Origin: Palleronia sp. LCG004
GTDB taxonomy: Bacteria > Pseudomonadota > Alphaproteobacteria > Rhodobacterales > Rhodobacteraceae
Assembly: GCF_032931615.1 (NCBI RefSeq)
Contig: NZ_CP136759.1
Location: 1,860,001-1,924,000, forward strand
Length of the DNA: 64,000 nucleotides
Reading direction: 5' to 3'
A model generated the notes under the pieces. That model saw only the letters and a list, made by a program, of their open reading frames with translations. It was not told the DNA's origin and made no database searches. Position numbers and translations under genes: made by a program. Of this stretch, positions 39,101 to 45,899 are shown in pieces; positions within the stretch are counted from its first letter, which is position 1; the number at the start of each line of letters is the position of its first letter.

Positions 39101-39763
39101 CGAGCCGTACTTGAAGAGCCGCGCCTCGCGCACCCAGAGGTCCATGATGCCGCCATCGTTGACCAGATCGTCGCTGACCGACTGGATGAAGCAGGCATGG
39201 GGCTGCGGATGCTCGTAGGAGCTTTGCGACTTGGTGAGCTTGCCGGTCTGGAAATCGACATAGTGGTGGCCCTGCGCGGGGCCGTCGATGCCGTAGGCCC
39301 AGTGCAGGCCCGTGTTGAACCATTGCGGGCTGTTGGGCGCGGCCTTCTGCGTCGCCAGCATGTAGCGCATCTCGTCGTAATAGGCGCGGGCATCGGCCTC
39401 GGTCGTGAAGTAGCCGCCCTTCCAGCCCCAGTAGGCCCAGGCCCCGGCAAGCCGGTCGAAGACCTGCTTGGACGAGGTCTCGCCGCCCATGACCGCCCCC
39501 TCCTCGGCGACGGAGCGCCAGAGGAATTCGGGGACGCCCTTCTCCTTCACGCGGCGGAGATTCGAGGGCACGCCGGCCTTGCGGAAGTATTTCTGGGCGA
39601 TCACGTCGCTCGCCACCTGGCTCCAGGCGGAGGGGACCTCGACCGCGTCGTTGCGGAAGACGATCGTGCCGTCGGGATTGCGGATCTCGCTCACCGTGGT
39701 GGTGAAATCGAGCTCGGCATAGGCGTCCTGCCCGGATTTGGTGAACCTGCGATCGATCTTCAT
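36146..39763 (-). CDS. nrdJ: vitamin B12-dependent (class II) ribonucleotide reductase
   Basis: Makes deoxyribonucleotides with adenosylcobalamin, independent of oxygen. It has 1205 residues. N-terminal [19 protein letters not shown], the Cys-containing [18 protein letters not shown], the substrate-site region [21 protein letters not shown], and the active-site block [20 protein letters not shown] are visible, with [14 protein letters not shown]-terminal Cys-rich tail ([23 protein letters not shown]) holds the redox-active/zinc cysteines. The ATG at 39763 fits the family N-terminus. No other ribonucleotide reductase is in the window. Upstream 404 bp carry candidate NrdR and CtrA sites. Confidence 0.96.
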   Translation of the reverse strand: MKIDRRFTKSGQDAYAELDFTTTVSEIRNPDGTIVFRNDAVEVPSAWSQVASDVIAQKYFRKAGVPSNLRRVKEKGVPEFLWRSVAEEGAVMGGETSSKQVFDRLAGAWAYWGWKGGYFTTEADARAYYDEMRYMLATQKAAPNSPQWFNTGLHWAYGIDGPAQGHHYVDFQTGKLTKSQSSYEHPQPHACFIQSVSDDLVNDGGIMDLWVREARLFKYGSGTGTNFSSLRAEGESLSGGGKSSGLMGFLKIGDRAAGAIKSGGTTRRAAKMVIVDADHPDIEDFIDWKVLEEQKVASIVAGSKMHEKYLNDIFAAFKVWDGKPEDAYDPKINDALKAAVKAAKKVSIPETYIKRVLDYGKQGYDAIEFPTYDTDWDSEAYSSVSGQNSNNSIRVTDAFLKAVEQDADWDLISRTDGKVSRTVRARELWEKVGHAAWACADPGIQYHDTVNAWHTCPEDGEIRGSNPCSEYMFLDDTACNLASMNLLTFLKDGAFQSEDYMHATRLWTVTLEISVLMAQFPSKEIAQRSYDFRTLGLGYANIGGLLMNMGHGYDSDEGRALCGALTALMTGVSYATSAEMAGELGAFPGYAKNAAHMLRVIRNHRTAAHGKASGYEALDVKPVPLDHDNCPDKSLLSLATRAWDDALALGEQHGYRNAQVSVIAPTGTIGLVMDCDTTGIEPDFALVKFKKLAGGGYFKIINRSVPAALENLGYGSAQIAEIVSHAVGHGTLGNAPGINHQALVGHGFGQAEIDRIEAALPSAFDIRFVMNQWTLGEEFCRETLGIPTAKLNDPTFDLLRHLGFTRADIEAANAHVCGTMTLEGAPHLKREHYHIFDCANPCGKTGKRYLSVESHIHMMAAAQSFISGAISKTINMPNDATIEDCKRAYELSWSLGVKANALYRDGSKLSQPLAAALVEDDEEAEEILATGSHQEKAGVLAEKIVEKIVMKEVAKGRERMPERRRGYTQKAIVGGHKVYLRTGEYRDGKLGEIFIDMHKEGAGFRAMMNNFAIAVSVGLQYGVPLEEFVDAFTFTRFEPAGMVQGNETIKNATSILDYIFRELAVSYLDRTDLAHVKPEGASFDELGRGEEEGKRNFADMPQSGGSSPLDVLRQVASTGYLRGRAPKDFVVLQGNAGQAVALDEGGETVAAVATETAPATQMDARAKARMQGYEGDPCGECGNYTLVRNGTCMKCNTCGGTSGCS

Positions 39764-39882
39764 GACGTGTGCCCCATTCGTTTCTTGTCGAGCGGGCGTT
39801 TCGCCACCCGCGGATCGCCCGACAGCGGACGTGGCGATTCCGTTGACCGAAACGGGGCATCCGCTTCGGCCTTGTGGTCGCA

Positions 39883-39894
39883 ACTACATCTGGT
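39883..39894 (-). promoter_or_regulatory. NrdR-box-like site upstream of nrdJ
   Basis: ACTACATCTGGT (reverse ACCAGATGTAGT) matches 9 of 12 positions of an ACTATATATAGT-type NrdR half-operator, 120 bp before the nrdJ start. NrdR boxes usually occur in pairs; I found no convincing second copy at the usual spacing, so confidence is moderate. Confidence 0.5.
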
Positions 39895-40063
39895 GCTGTC
39901 TTGGCTTGCCGGTACAAATTGGCGCAAGACCCCCGACCGGGCAACGAAACTTTGCGCTTGACCGGGGCTTTTCCACAAGATCTTGGGCCCCTCTTGGAAG
40001 CCCTTCAAATTCAACGCTTTCATCGCCGACAGCGAATCGCGCCGCCGTGAACGGAGAAAGAAC

Positions 40064-40079
40064 GTTAACGATTTGTTAA
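40064..40079 (-). promoter_or_regulatory. CtrA-box-like site TTAA-N7-TTAAC upstream of nrdJ
   Basis: On the minus strand the bases read TTAA, seven bases, TTAAC, which is the full consensus of the alphaproteobacterial cell-cycle regulator CtrA. It lies about 300 bp before the nrdJ ATG and 90 bp after the tRNA-Pro 3' end, in a locally AT-rich patch of an otherwise GC-rich region, which makes a chance match less likely. Confidence 0.55.
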
Positions 40080-40167
40080 GGATAAATCCGGGGGTGCCCA
40101 CGACATATCGGGCACAGGAGGCGGAAAAGCGCCCCATCTGGTAAGGAGTTCGATATCTGTTGTGTGA

Positions 40168-40244
40168 TGGTCGGGGCGATAGGATTCGAACCTACGACCT
40201 ACGGTACCCAAAACCGCCGCGCTACCAGGCTGCGCCACGCCCCG
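40168..40244 (-). tRNA. tRNA-Pro (TGG)
   Basis: 77-nt cloverleaf with CCA encoded. Acceptor CGGGGCG/CGCCCCG, D arm GCGC/GCGC, anticodon stem GCGGT/ACCGT around loop TTTGGGT with anticodon TGG at 40208-40210, T loop TTCGAAT. Confidence 0.96.
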
Positions 40245-40289
40245 ACGCGGCCCTCATAGACCGCCGCCGGGGATTTGGAAAGGGCCGCG

Positions 40290-40772
40290 CTACTCGGCGC
40301 AGGGCCAGGCGGCATCGTCCTGCGGCAGGGCGGCGTGGCGCAGCTCGCTCCCCTCCTCGATGCCGATGCGGGCGGCGAGGCCGCCATTGATCTCGAGCAC
40401 CGAGAGCACGTTGTCGCCGCCCGGGATCGACGTCTCGTCGAGCGGGACCGCGTTGGCATGGACGCGCGTGACCGTTCCGGTCGCGTCCGCGAAGATCATG
40501 TCGAGAGGGATGAGGGTGTTGCGCATCCAGAACGAGACCGGTCCGGCCTCCTCGTAGACGAAGAGCATTCCGCGCCCGGCCGGCAGATCCTCGACATGCA
40601 TGAGGCCGCGGGCCTGTTCGGCGGGATCGTCGGCGACCTCGACCCGGAAGCGCGCCTCGCCGAAATCGCCGCGCAACTCGACCACGCCGTCACGGCAGGC
40701 GGCCATCGCCGCCGGCGACGTCACTCCGATGGCGAGTCCGAGGACGGATCCGAAAAATTGGCGCTTTCCCAT
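40290..40772 (-). CDS. secreted DUF192 protein
   Basis: 160 residues. Signal peptide at 1-24 (MGKRQFFGSVLGLAIGVTSPAAMA). The rest is a single DUF192 domain: VEVADDPAEQARGLMHVEDLPAGRGMLFVYEEAGPVSFWMRNTLIPLDMIFAD, with GGDNVLSVLEINGGLAARIGI near the end. Periplasmic, function unknown, although the family shows up near heme and copper genes. Its start lies 52 bp inside the end of the cold-shock gene; the signal peptide makes this start convincing, so the overlap is real. Confidence 0.9.
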   Translation of the reverse strand: MGKRQFFGSVLGLAIGVTSPAAMAACRDGVVELRGDFGEARFRVEVADDPAEQARGLMHVEDLPAGRGMLFVYEEAGPVSFWMRNTLIPLDMIFADATGTVTRVHANAVPLDETSIPGGDNVLSVLEINGGLAARIGIEEGSELRHAALPQDDAAWPCAE

Positions 40773-41305
40773 ACACTCACCTGTGTTGCCAGCTGTCCCC
40801 GCTCGCCGTCGGCGACGCGAATCGCGACCGCCTCGCCGGGTTGCAGATCCGACAGCGCGGAGCGGCGCAGGACGTCCATATGTATGAAGACATCATCGCT
40901 CTTTCCGAAGACGTTGGCAAACCCGAAGCCCTTGGCGCGATCGAACCACTTGACCCGCGCGGCGACGAGCGGACCCGCCTCGGCGTCGAGGGCGGCATTC
41001 TCCGCGCCCTGCTCGTCCACCGTCACCGGAGGTGCCTCGATCGAGAGGATCTCGATCGCCTGGAACCCGCGACGGGTCTCGATCATGTGAAAGCGGATCA
41101 CCGATCCGTCGGACACCGAACTCTGCCCGAAATTCCGCAGGACGTTGGCATGCAACAGGATGTCGCTGTCCACCGATTCCGTGCGGACGAACCCGTAGCC
41201 CTTGGCGGCGTCGAACCACTTGACGTGACCGAGAACACCGTCGGCGCTGTGTTCGCTTTCGTCGCTCATTTCGACTTCTGATGCGACATCCGCAATCTGG
41301 TCCAT
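40721..41305 (-). CDS. cold-shock protein with two cold-shock domains
   Basis: 194 residues from ATG 41305 (or 182 from ATG 41269). Two RNA-binding cold-shock domains: about 26-90 (GHVKWFDAAKGYGFVRTE, DILLHANVLR) and 115-180 (ARVKWFDRAKGFGFANVFG, DVFIHMDVLRR). Each has the KWFD-x-x-KGYGF/KGFGF RNP1 and the RNP2-like (I/V)(L/F)(L/I)H block. Two-domain proteins of this type are typical of alphaproteobacteria. It follows pdxH after 88 bp and overlaps the DUF192 gene. Likely binds nucleic acid during cold or stationary phase. Confidence 0.92.
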   Translation of the reverse strand: MDQIADVASEVEMSDESEHSADGVLGHVKWFDAAKGYGFVRTESVDSDILLHANVLRNFGQSSVSDGSVIRFHMIETRRGFQAIEILSIEAPPVTVDEQGAENAALDAEAGPLVAARVKWFDRAKGFGFANVFGKSDDVFIHMDVLRRSALSDLQPGEAVAIRVADGERGQLATQVSVWESANFSDPSSDSPSE

Positions 41306-41393
41306 GGCTCTGAGGTGTGGTTCGGTAAAGTATTTCAAATTTTCGACATACCCTTGACGGTCGCGGGTGTTTACTCGGACAACACCTACCTTG
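41306..41393 (-). promoter_or_regulatory. AT-rich leader of the cold-shock gene
   Basis: 88 bp between pdxH and the cold-shock start, with an AT-rich core (GAAAATTTGAAATACTTTACC in the minus reading) that contrasts with the GC-rich flanks. It probably holds a promoter and part of the leader; exact -35 and -10 boxes are not clear. Confidence 0.4.
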
Positions 41394-41999
41394 CTATGGG
41401 AAAAGACATAGCGTTGTCCACCTGCCTTCTTCGCCGGAAGGCTTCCAGACTTCGCGGTCGTGCAGGCGGAACGCACCGTCGGCCCAGAATTCAAAGGATG
41501 TCGGGCGGATGCGGAAGCCCCCCCAGAAGTCGGGCCGCGGCGGATTGTCACCGAATCGCTCGGCTACATCGGCCACGCGCGCCTCGAGCTCGGCGCGGCT
41601 TTCGAGCGGGCGGGACTGGAGCGATGCCCATGCCCCATGCCGCGAGGCGAGCGGCCGCGAGGCGTAATAGACGTCGGCCGTCGCGCCGTCCTCGCGCGTG
41701 ACGGTGCCCCGGACCCGGACCTGCCGTCGCAGCGATTTCCAGTGCATCACGAAGGCGCATTTCCCGCTCTGCGCGATCTCTTCGGCCTTCGCGCTTTCGT
41801 AATTGGTGTAGAAGACGAAGGCGTCGTCCTCGATCCCCTTGAGCAGCACGATGCGGACATTCGGCATCCCCTCGGCATCCACGGTCGAGAGCGCGATCGC
41901 ATTCGGATCGTTGGGCTCCGTCGCCTCGGCCTCGGCGAGCCAGGCCCGCGTGAGCGCGAACGGATCGTCCGCGCCGAAGATGCTCGTCTCGCTGCCCAT
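41394..41999 (-). CDS. pdxH: pyridoxamine 5'-phosphate oxidase
   Basis: FMN enzyme that oxidises pyridoxine/pyridoxamine phosphate to pyridoxal phosphate. It has 201 residues. Motifs: [57 protein letters not shown] (FMN binding), [16 protein letters not shown] and the C-terminal [18 protein letters not shown] with the catalytic RLHDR. The ATG at 41999 gives the family length. Divergent from fabI with 85 bp between starts. Confidence 0.96.
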   Translation of the reverse strand: MGSETSIFGADDPFALTRAWLAEAEATEPNDPNAIALSTVDAEGMPNVRIVLLKGIEDDAFVFYTNYESAKAEEIAQSGKCAFVMHWKSLRRQVRVRGTVTREDGATADVYYASRPLASRHGAWASLQSRPLESRAELEARVADVAERFGDNPPRPDFWGGFRIRPTSFEFWADGAFRLHDREVWKPSGEEGRWTTLCLFP

Positions 42000-42027
42000 G
42001 GCCTCCCTTCCCCGATGCTTGAAGCGC

Positions 42028-42054
42028 TCAGGTGAATGGCCTAAGCCGACCTGA
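42028..42054. promoter_or_regulatory. inverted repeat between pdxH and fabI
   Basis: TCAGGT and ACCTGA, exact reverse complements 15 bp apart, with a small GGC-ctaa-GCC palindrome between. Position midway between the two divergent starts suggests an operator; no regulator can be named. Confidence 0.4.
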
Positions 42055-42084
42055 CCACCGGGAATAGGGCGTGAGGGGATTGCG

Positions 42085-42891
42085 ATGTCAAACAATTTGA
42101 TGGCTGGAAAGCGGGGCCTGATCATGGGCCTGGCGAACGACAAGTCCATCGCCTGGGGCATCGCCCGGACCCTCGCCGATGCGGGCGCGGAGCTCTGCTT
42201 TTCCTACCAGGGCGACGCGCTGAAGAAGCGGGTCGAACCGCTGGCCGCACAGCTCGGATCGGATTTCCTCGTGCCCTGCAACGTGGCCGAGATGGAAAGC
42301 GTCGACGCGCTGTTCGACGCGATCGGCGAGCGCTGGGGCGAGCTGGACTTCGTGGTCCACGCCATCGGGTTCTCCGACAAGAACGAGTTGCGCGGCCGGT
42401 ATGTCGATACGAGCCGCGAGAACTTCCGGATGTCGATGGATATCTCGGTCTATTCCTTCACCGCCGTGATGAACCGCGCCGAAAAGCTGATGAAGAACGG
42501 CGGATCGGCCCTGACCATGACCTATTACGGTGCCGAGCGCGTGATGCCGCATTACAACGTCATGGGCGTGGCCAAGGCCGCGCTGGAGGCGTCGGTGCGC
42601 TATCTGGCCGAGGATCTCGGCAAGGACGGCATCCGCGTCAACGCGATCAGCGCGGGGCCGATCAAGACGCTGGCGGCCAGCGGCATCGGCGATTTCCGCT
42701 ATATCATGAAGTGGAACGAGCTGAACTCGCCCATGCGGCGCAACGTGAGCATCGACGATGTCGGGGGATCGGCGCTCTATCTGCTGTCCGATCTCGGGCG
42801 GGGCACGACGGGCGAGGTGCTGCATGTCGATGCGGGATACCACGTGGTCGGCATGAAGGCGGTGGACGCGCCCGACGTCACCAAGGAGTGA
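42085..42891 (+). CDS. fabI: enoyl-[acyl-carrier-protein] reductase (NADH) FabI
   Basis: Last reduction of each fatty-acid elongation cycle. It has 268 residues of the SDR-like FabI type. [17 protein letters not shown] near residue 12 (NADH-binding variant of the Rossmann motif), [15 protein letters not shown] near 92, and the FabI-specific catalytic spacing Tyr-x6-Lys in [19 protein letters not shown] near 146-165. [14 protein letters not shown] near 190 completes the substrate loop. Single FabI here; no FabV or FabK nearby. Expected to be the triclosan-sensitive type. Confidence 0.96.
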   Translation: MSNNLMAGKRGLIMGLANDKSIAWGIARTLADAGAELCFSYQGDALKKRVEPLAAQLGSDFLVPCNVAEMESVDALFDAIGERWGELDFVVHAIGFSDKNELRGRYVDTSRENFRMSMDISVYSFTAVMNRAEKLMKNGGSALTMTYYGAERVMPHYNVMGVAKAALEASVRYLAEDLGKDGIRVNAISAGPIKTLAASGIGDFRYIMKWNELNSPMRRNVSIDDVGGSALYLLSDLGRGTTGEVLHVDAGYHVVGMKAVDAPDVTKE

Positions 42892-42896
42892 CGCGC

Positions 42897-42980
42897 ATGG
42901 GCCGGGAGGATCTTCTGGCCTTCGACCCGGCGGTGGCCGACGCGCCGTCGGCGGCCCGCGCGCCCGGCTTGCGGACATGA
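42897..42980 (+). CDS. possible 27-residue coupled leader ORF
   Basis: ATG-initiated ORF between fabI and the exporter, reading MGREDLLAFDPAVADAPSAA.... Its stop overlaps the exporter start (ATGA), as in the coupled pairs elsewhere in the window. No similarity recognised; it may only serve translational coupling, or be chance. Confidence 0.3.
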   Translation: MGREDLLAFDPAVADAPSAARAPGLRT

Positions 42981-43591
42981 GCGTCGCGGCCTTCGCGGGC
43001 GTGGCCTTTGCGCATCTGCTGGCGGCCATGTCGCCGGGACCGGCCTTCGTCCTGGCCGTGCGGACGTCGATCCTCGAAGGGTTCCGCCCCGCGCTCGGCC
43101 TTGCCATCGGGATCGGCATGGGGGCGGCGTTCTGGGCCTTCGCCGCGATCGCGGGGCTGGCGCTGGTCTTCGAACTCGTCCCGCCGCTGTTTACCGTGCT
43201 GAAGGTCGCGGGCGGGATTTTCCTCGTCTATCTGGCCGTGATGATGTGGCGGCACGCGCGCGACCCGATGCCCGAGATGCCCGAGGGGCGGCCGCCGCGC
43301 GGCATGATCTCGGCGATCCGGCTCGGGGGGTCCGCGATGCTGGCCAACCCGAAACCCGCGATCTTCTTCGGCGCGGTCTTTGTGGGGCTGGTCCCCGCGG
43401 CGGCTGAATTCGCCGACAAGACGCTCGTCCTCTTCAACGTGCTCTGGGTCGAGACGGCGTGGTACGTCGTCGTCGCCTGGGTTTTCTCGCGTCCGGGGCC
43501 GCGCCGTGCCTATCGTCGCGCCAAGACCGCGATGGATCGCGGCTTCGGTGGACTCTTGGGCGCACTCGGGGCAAAAGTCGCGATCAGTTGA
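42977..43591 (+). CDS. LysE/RhtB family amino-acid exporter
   Basis: 204 residues with six hydrophobic segments in the LysE arrangement: [23 protein letters not shown] at the start contains the family's SPGP motif (residues 15-18), and [21 protein letters not shown] follows. The second half has [23 protein letters not shown], the conserved NPK box. Substrate unknown. It lies between fabI and gpt on the same strand. Confidence 0.9.
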   Translation: MSVAAFAGVAFAHLLAAMSPGPAFVLAVRTSILEGFRPALGLAIGIGMGAAFWAFAAIAGLALVFELVPPLFTVLKVAGGIFLVYLAVMMWRHARDPMPEMPEGRPPRGMISAIRLGGSAMLANPKPAIFFGAVFVGLVPAAAEFADKTLVLFNVLWVETAWYVVVAWVFSRPGPRRAYRRAKTAMDRGFGGLLGALGAKVAIS

Positions 43592-43611
43592 GGCCAGAGA
43601 GGTTGAGGCAC

Positions 43612-44133
43612 GTGACAGACCGCCTTCCGCACGAAAAGGGGTTCCACGTCTCGTGGGACCAGATCCACCGCGACGCGCGGGCGCTTGCCTGGCGGCTAGA
43701 CGGCCTGGGGCCCGACGGCGATGCCGGGGCCAAGGGCGGCGGCTGGCGCGCGGTCGTGGCGATCACGAGGGGCGGCATGGCCCCCGCGATGATCGTCGCG
43801 CGAGAGCTCGACATCCGCACCGTCGATACGATCAGCGTCAAGAGCTACGACAACCAGGACCAGTCCGAGGCCCAGGTGCTGAAATCGCCCGATGCCGGGA
43901 TGATGGGCGACGGCACCGGCATCCTCGTGGTCGACGATCTGGTCGATAGCGGCCGCACGATCGAGCTGGTGAGGAGCCTCTATCCCAAGGCGCATTTCGC
44001 GACCGTCTACGCCAAGCCCGAGGGCCGCCCGCAGGTCGATACCTTCATCACCGAGGTGAGCCAGGATACCTGGATCTTCTTCCCCTGGGACATGGCGATG
44101 CAATACGTGCCGCCCTATCGCGGGAGCGACTGA
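43612..44133 (+). CDS. gpt: xanthine-guanine phosphoribosyltransferase
   Basis: Salvages xanthine and guanine with PRPP. It has 173 residues from a GTG at 43612, preceded by TTGAGG at good distance. The PRPP-binding motif is [13 protein letters not shown] (about 101-113), [18 protein letters not shown] (about 45-62) is the flexible-loop region, and WIFFPWDMA near the end matches the Gpt purine site. The conserved length and motif set leave little doubt. Convergent with the host-attachment operon across a terminator. Confidence 0.94.
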   Translation: MTDRLPHEKGFHVSWDQIHRDARALAWRLDGLGPDGDAGAKGGGWRAVVAITRGGMAPAMIVARELDIRTVDTISVKSYDNQDQSEAQVLKSPDAGMMGDGTGILVVDDLVDSGRTIELVRSLYPKAHFATVYAKPEGRPQVDTFITEVSQDTWIFFPWDMAMQYVPPYRGSD

Positions 44134-44146
44134 GCCCCGCGGACGA

Positions 44147-44174
44147 AAAGGGGCAGGACGACGCGCCCTGCCCC
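44147..44174 (-). terminator. intrinsic terminator of the host-attachment operon
   Basis: GGGGCAGG/CCTGCCCC stem with a 9-base loop (44150-44174); in the minus reading it is followed by TTTTCG, so it ends the leftward transcript 24 bp after its last stop. It may also slow the converging gpt transcript. Confidence 0.8.
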
Positions 44175-44197
44175 GGTCCAGATCGACCCGGCGCGGA

Positions 44198-44653
44198 TCA
44201 GGCCGCGTCGAGTTCGTCCTTCACGATCTTCTCGATATCGTCGAGCGAATGGTTGGTCAGCGTCTTGGGGATCTCGGCGATGACCTTCTGCGTGACCTCC
44301 TGGTGGAGGTTGTCGCGCAGCTCGCCCAGGATCTTGGGGGAGGCCACGATGACGATGCTGTCGAACGCCTTGCCGTGCGCGCGCTTGTAGAGCATGTCCG
44401 ACACATCGCTCGCGAACTGCTCCTTGGCCAGTTCGTGCCAGTCGGTATCCTCGACGGCCGAGCGGTGCACGCCGTTGCTGTCGTTGAAGCGCCCGCGCCG
44501 GTTCGCCGATTGCTCGCGGTCGGGGGGATTCTCCTGCTCCTCCTTGGTCAGGACGGTCAGGTACGGATCCTCGTGATCGGTCTGGTTCTCGAGGATGAGG
44601 GCCTTCTCGCCGTCTGCGATCAGAACCCAGGTGCCTTCGGTCAGACGCGCCAT
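44198..44653 (-). CDS. host attachment family protein (baeRF-like)
   Basis: 151 residues. Matches the 'host attachment' family (Pfam Host_attach, now grouped with bacterial/archaeal eRF1-like baeRF proteins): TWVLIADGEKALILEN at the N-terminus, NDSNGVHRSAVEDTDWHELAKEQFASDVSDMLY in the middle, and FDSIVIVASPKILGELRDNLHQEV toward the end. Proteins of this kind were named for Agrobacterium-plant attachment, but the eRF1-like fold suggests a translation or RNA role. It starts 1 bp after the upstream small gene. Confidence 0.9.
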   Translation of the reverse strand: MARLTEGTWVLIADGEKALILENQTDHEDPYLTVLTKEEQENPPDREQSANRRGRFNDSNGVHRSAVEDTDWHELAKEQFASDVSDMLYKRAHGKAFDSIVIVASPKILGELRDNLHQEVTQKVIAEIPKTLTNHSLDDIEKIVKDELDAA

Positions 44654-44654
44654 C

Positions 44655-44897
44655 TCACTTGTCCTCGCCGGTGCCGTGATGTCCGCCGAGATTGCCCTCG
44701 CCTTCCTCGTCGGACTTGGTGACGCGGGTCGCGCCGCCGCCGCCCACGCTCTGCTTCTTCTCGTCGCGCGTGCCGACGCTGCGTTCGAGCTCGCCCTCGG
44801 CGCGGCTCGCCTGGCCGGGGGCCCCGGCCTTGTCCTCGTCGTCGAGGAATCTCTCGGTCTCGCTCACGCCGTCGTTGGATCTCTTGCGTTCGGCCAT
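44655..44897 (-). CDS. small highly charged protein (80 residues)
   Basis: From ATG 44897: MAERKRSNDGVSETERFLDD..., an 80-residue hydrophilic protein with no hydrophobic core, rich in Glu, Gly, Lys and Ser, so probably disordered. No family recognised. It directly precedes the host-attachment-family gene (1 bp gap) and shares its transcript; the leader lies at 44898-44966. Confidence 0.6.
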   Translation of the reverse strand: MAERKRSNDGVSETERFLDDEDKAGAPGQASRAEGELERSVGTRDEKKQSVGGGGATRVTKSDEEGEGNLGGHHGTGEDK

Positions 44898-44966
44898 ATC
44901 GGCGCTCCTTCCATGTCGTTGCGATCGACCAACCCGGGCCCGCAAGGGGCGGTTCCATAAAGGAAA

Positions 44967-44989
44967 GGGCCCGCCGAAAGGCGAGCCCC
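44967..44989 (-). terminator. intrinsic terminator of sodB
   Basis: In the minus reading GGGCTCGCC-TTTC-GGCGGGCCC followed by TTTCCTTT, 28 bp past the sodB stop. A good hairpin plus T-rich tract. Confidence 0.85.
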
Positions 44990-45017
44990 ACTTGGTCGAA
45001 CCGGACGTGCCGTGCCG

Positions 45018-45617
45018 TCACATGCGGCTGGCGACGTTCTCCCAGTTCACCAGCTTGTCGAGGAAGTTCGACAGATAGGCCGGACGCTTGTTGCGGAAGT
45101 CGATGTAGTAGGAATGCTCCCACACGTCGCAGCCGAGAAGGGCCGTCTGGCCGAAGCAGATCGGGTTCACGCCGTTCTCGGTCGAGGTGATCGACAACGC
45201 GCCGTCGCGATCCTTGACGAGCCATGCCCAGCCGGACCCGAACTGGCCGCCGCCGGCCGCGGCGAAGTCTTCCTTGAACTTGTCGACCGAGCCGAAGCTG
45301 TCGGTCAGCGCTTTCTCGAGCTCGCCCGGCATCTTGCTCTCGCCGGGGCTCATCATCTGCCAGAACTGGTTGTGGTTCCAGTACTGCGAGGCGTTGTTGA
45401 AGAGGCCCGACTGCGCGACGGCACTGCTGTCATAGGTGCCCGAGATGATCTCCTCAAGGGACTTGCCCTCCCACTCGGAGCCCTTGACCAGGTCCGCCGT
45501 CTTGTCGGCATAGGCCTTGTGGTGGATGTCGTGGTGATATTCGAGCGTCTCGCGGCTCATGCCGTTATCGGCCAGAGCGTCGTGCGCATAGGGAAGATCG
45601 GGAAGTTCGAAAGCCAT
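45018..45617 (-). CDS. sodB: superoxide dismutase (Fe/Mn family)
   Basis: Dismutates superoxide in the cytoplasm. It has 199 residues. FELPDLPYAHDAL at the start; metal ligands are in YHHDIHHKAY (His near residue 27), WNHNQFW (His near 74), and DVWEHSYYIDF (Asp and His near 157-161). GGGQFGSGWAWLV near 119 and the FNNASQYWNH context look like the iron or cambialistic type of alphaproteobacteria; metal choice cannot be settled by eye. Own leader of 282 bp to ccmI, divergent. Confidence 0.95.
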   Translation of the reverse strand: MAFELPDLPYAHDALADNGMSRETLEYHHDIHHKAYADKTADLVKGSEWEGKSLEEIISGTYDSSAVAQSGLFNNASQYWNHNQFWQMMSPGESKMPGELEKALTDSFGSVDKFKEDFAAAGGGQFGSGWAWLVKDRDGALSITSTENGVNPICFGQTALLGCDVWEHSYYIDFRNKRPAYLSNFLDKLVNWENVASRM

Positions 45618-45899
45618 GTGTCCCTCCGTGACGGAATTTCTATGTCTTGGCACCGGGTCGCCACCGCGTGCTGGCGGCACCGCGACCCCGCGCCGGTCGG
45701 CAGGAGAAACGAGATAGGCCGTACGATGTTCCGGAAAAGGTCGGAGCCGGCACTCTGCACGGCCCCGCCTCTTTGCTTTTCCAAATACGCATGTCCCGCC
45801 CTCGCCCGCTCGCGCAGCCGTGCGCCATGACGCCTTTCGGGCGGGTCGCGGATTCGATATGACATCCGCGATGACACAGAGCCCCCCGGATCCCCGCCC
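45618..45899. other. intergenic region between sodB and ccmI
   Basis: 282 bp between divergent starts; expected to contain both promoters. No ORF of interest and no clear operator. The ccmI start lacks a recognisable ribosome site. Confidence 0.4.

Larger units (their letters stand above)
39764..40167. other. nrdJ leader and promoter region, no gene
   Basis: 404 bp between nrdJ and tRNA-Pro, both minus strand. The small open frames in it have no family look. It holds the NrdR-like site (39883-39894), the CtrA-type box (40064-40079) and, on its right side (40081-40165), an AT-poor leader to the tRNA. I looked for a cobalamin riboswitch (B12-box, long GC hairpins near the start) and saw none. 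Confidence 0.6.

Noticed and set aside
39911-39922. Second NrdR box paired with 39883-39894
   Set aside because: GGTACAAATTGG matches only about 6 of 12 consensus positions and the spacing (28 bp) is off.
39760-40137. 125-codon frame upstream of nrdJ
   Set aside because: No family look, overlaps the regulatory sites and the nrdJ start; likely chance.
39764-40167. Cobalamin riboswitch in the leader of the B12-dependent reductase
   Set aside because: No B12-box-like conserved element or suitable long hairpin near the start; a covariance-model scan would settle it.
45618-45899. Possible small RNA between sodB and ccmI
   Set aside because: Only weak hairpins and no clear terminator within the gap; RNA-seq would be needed to support one.
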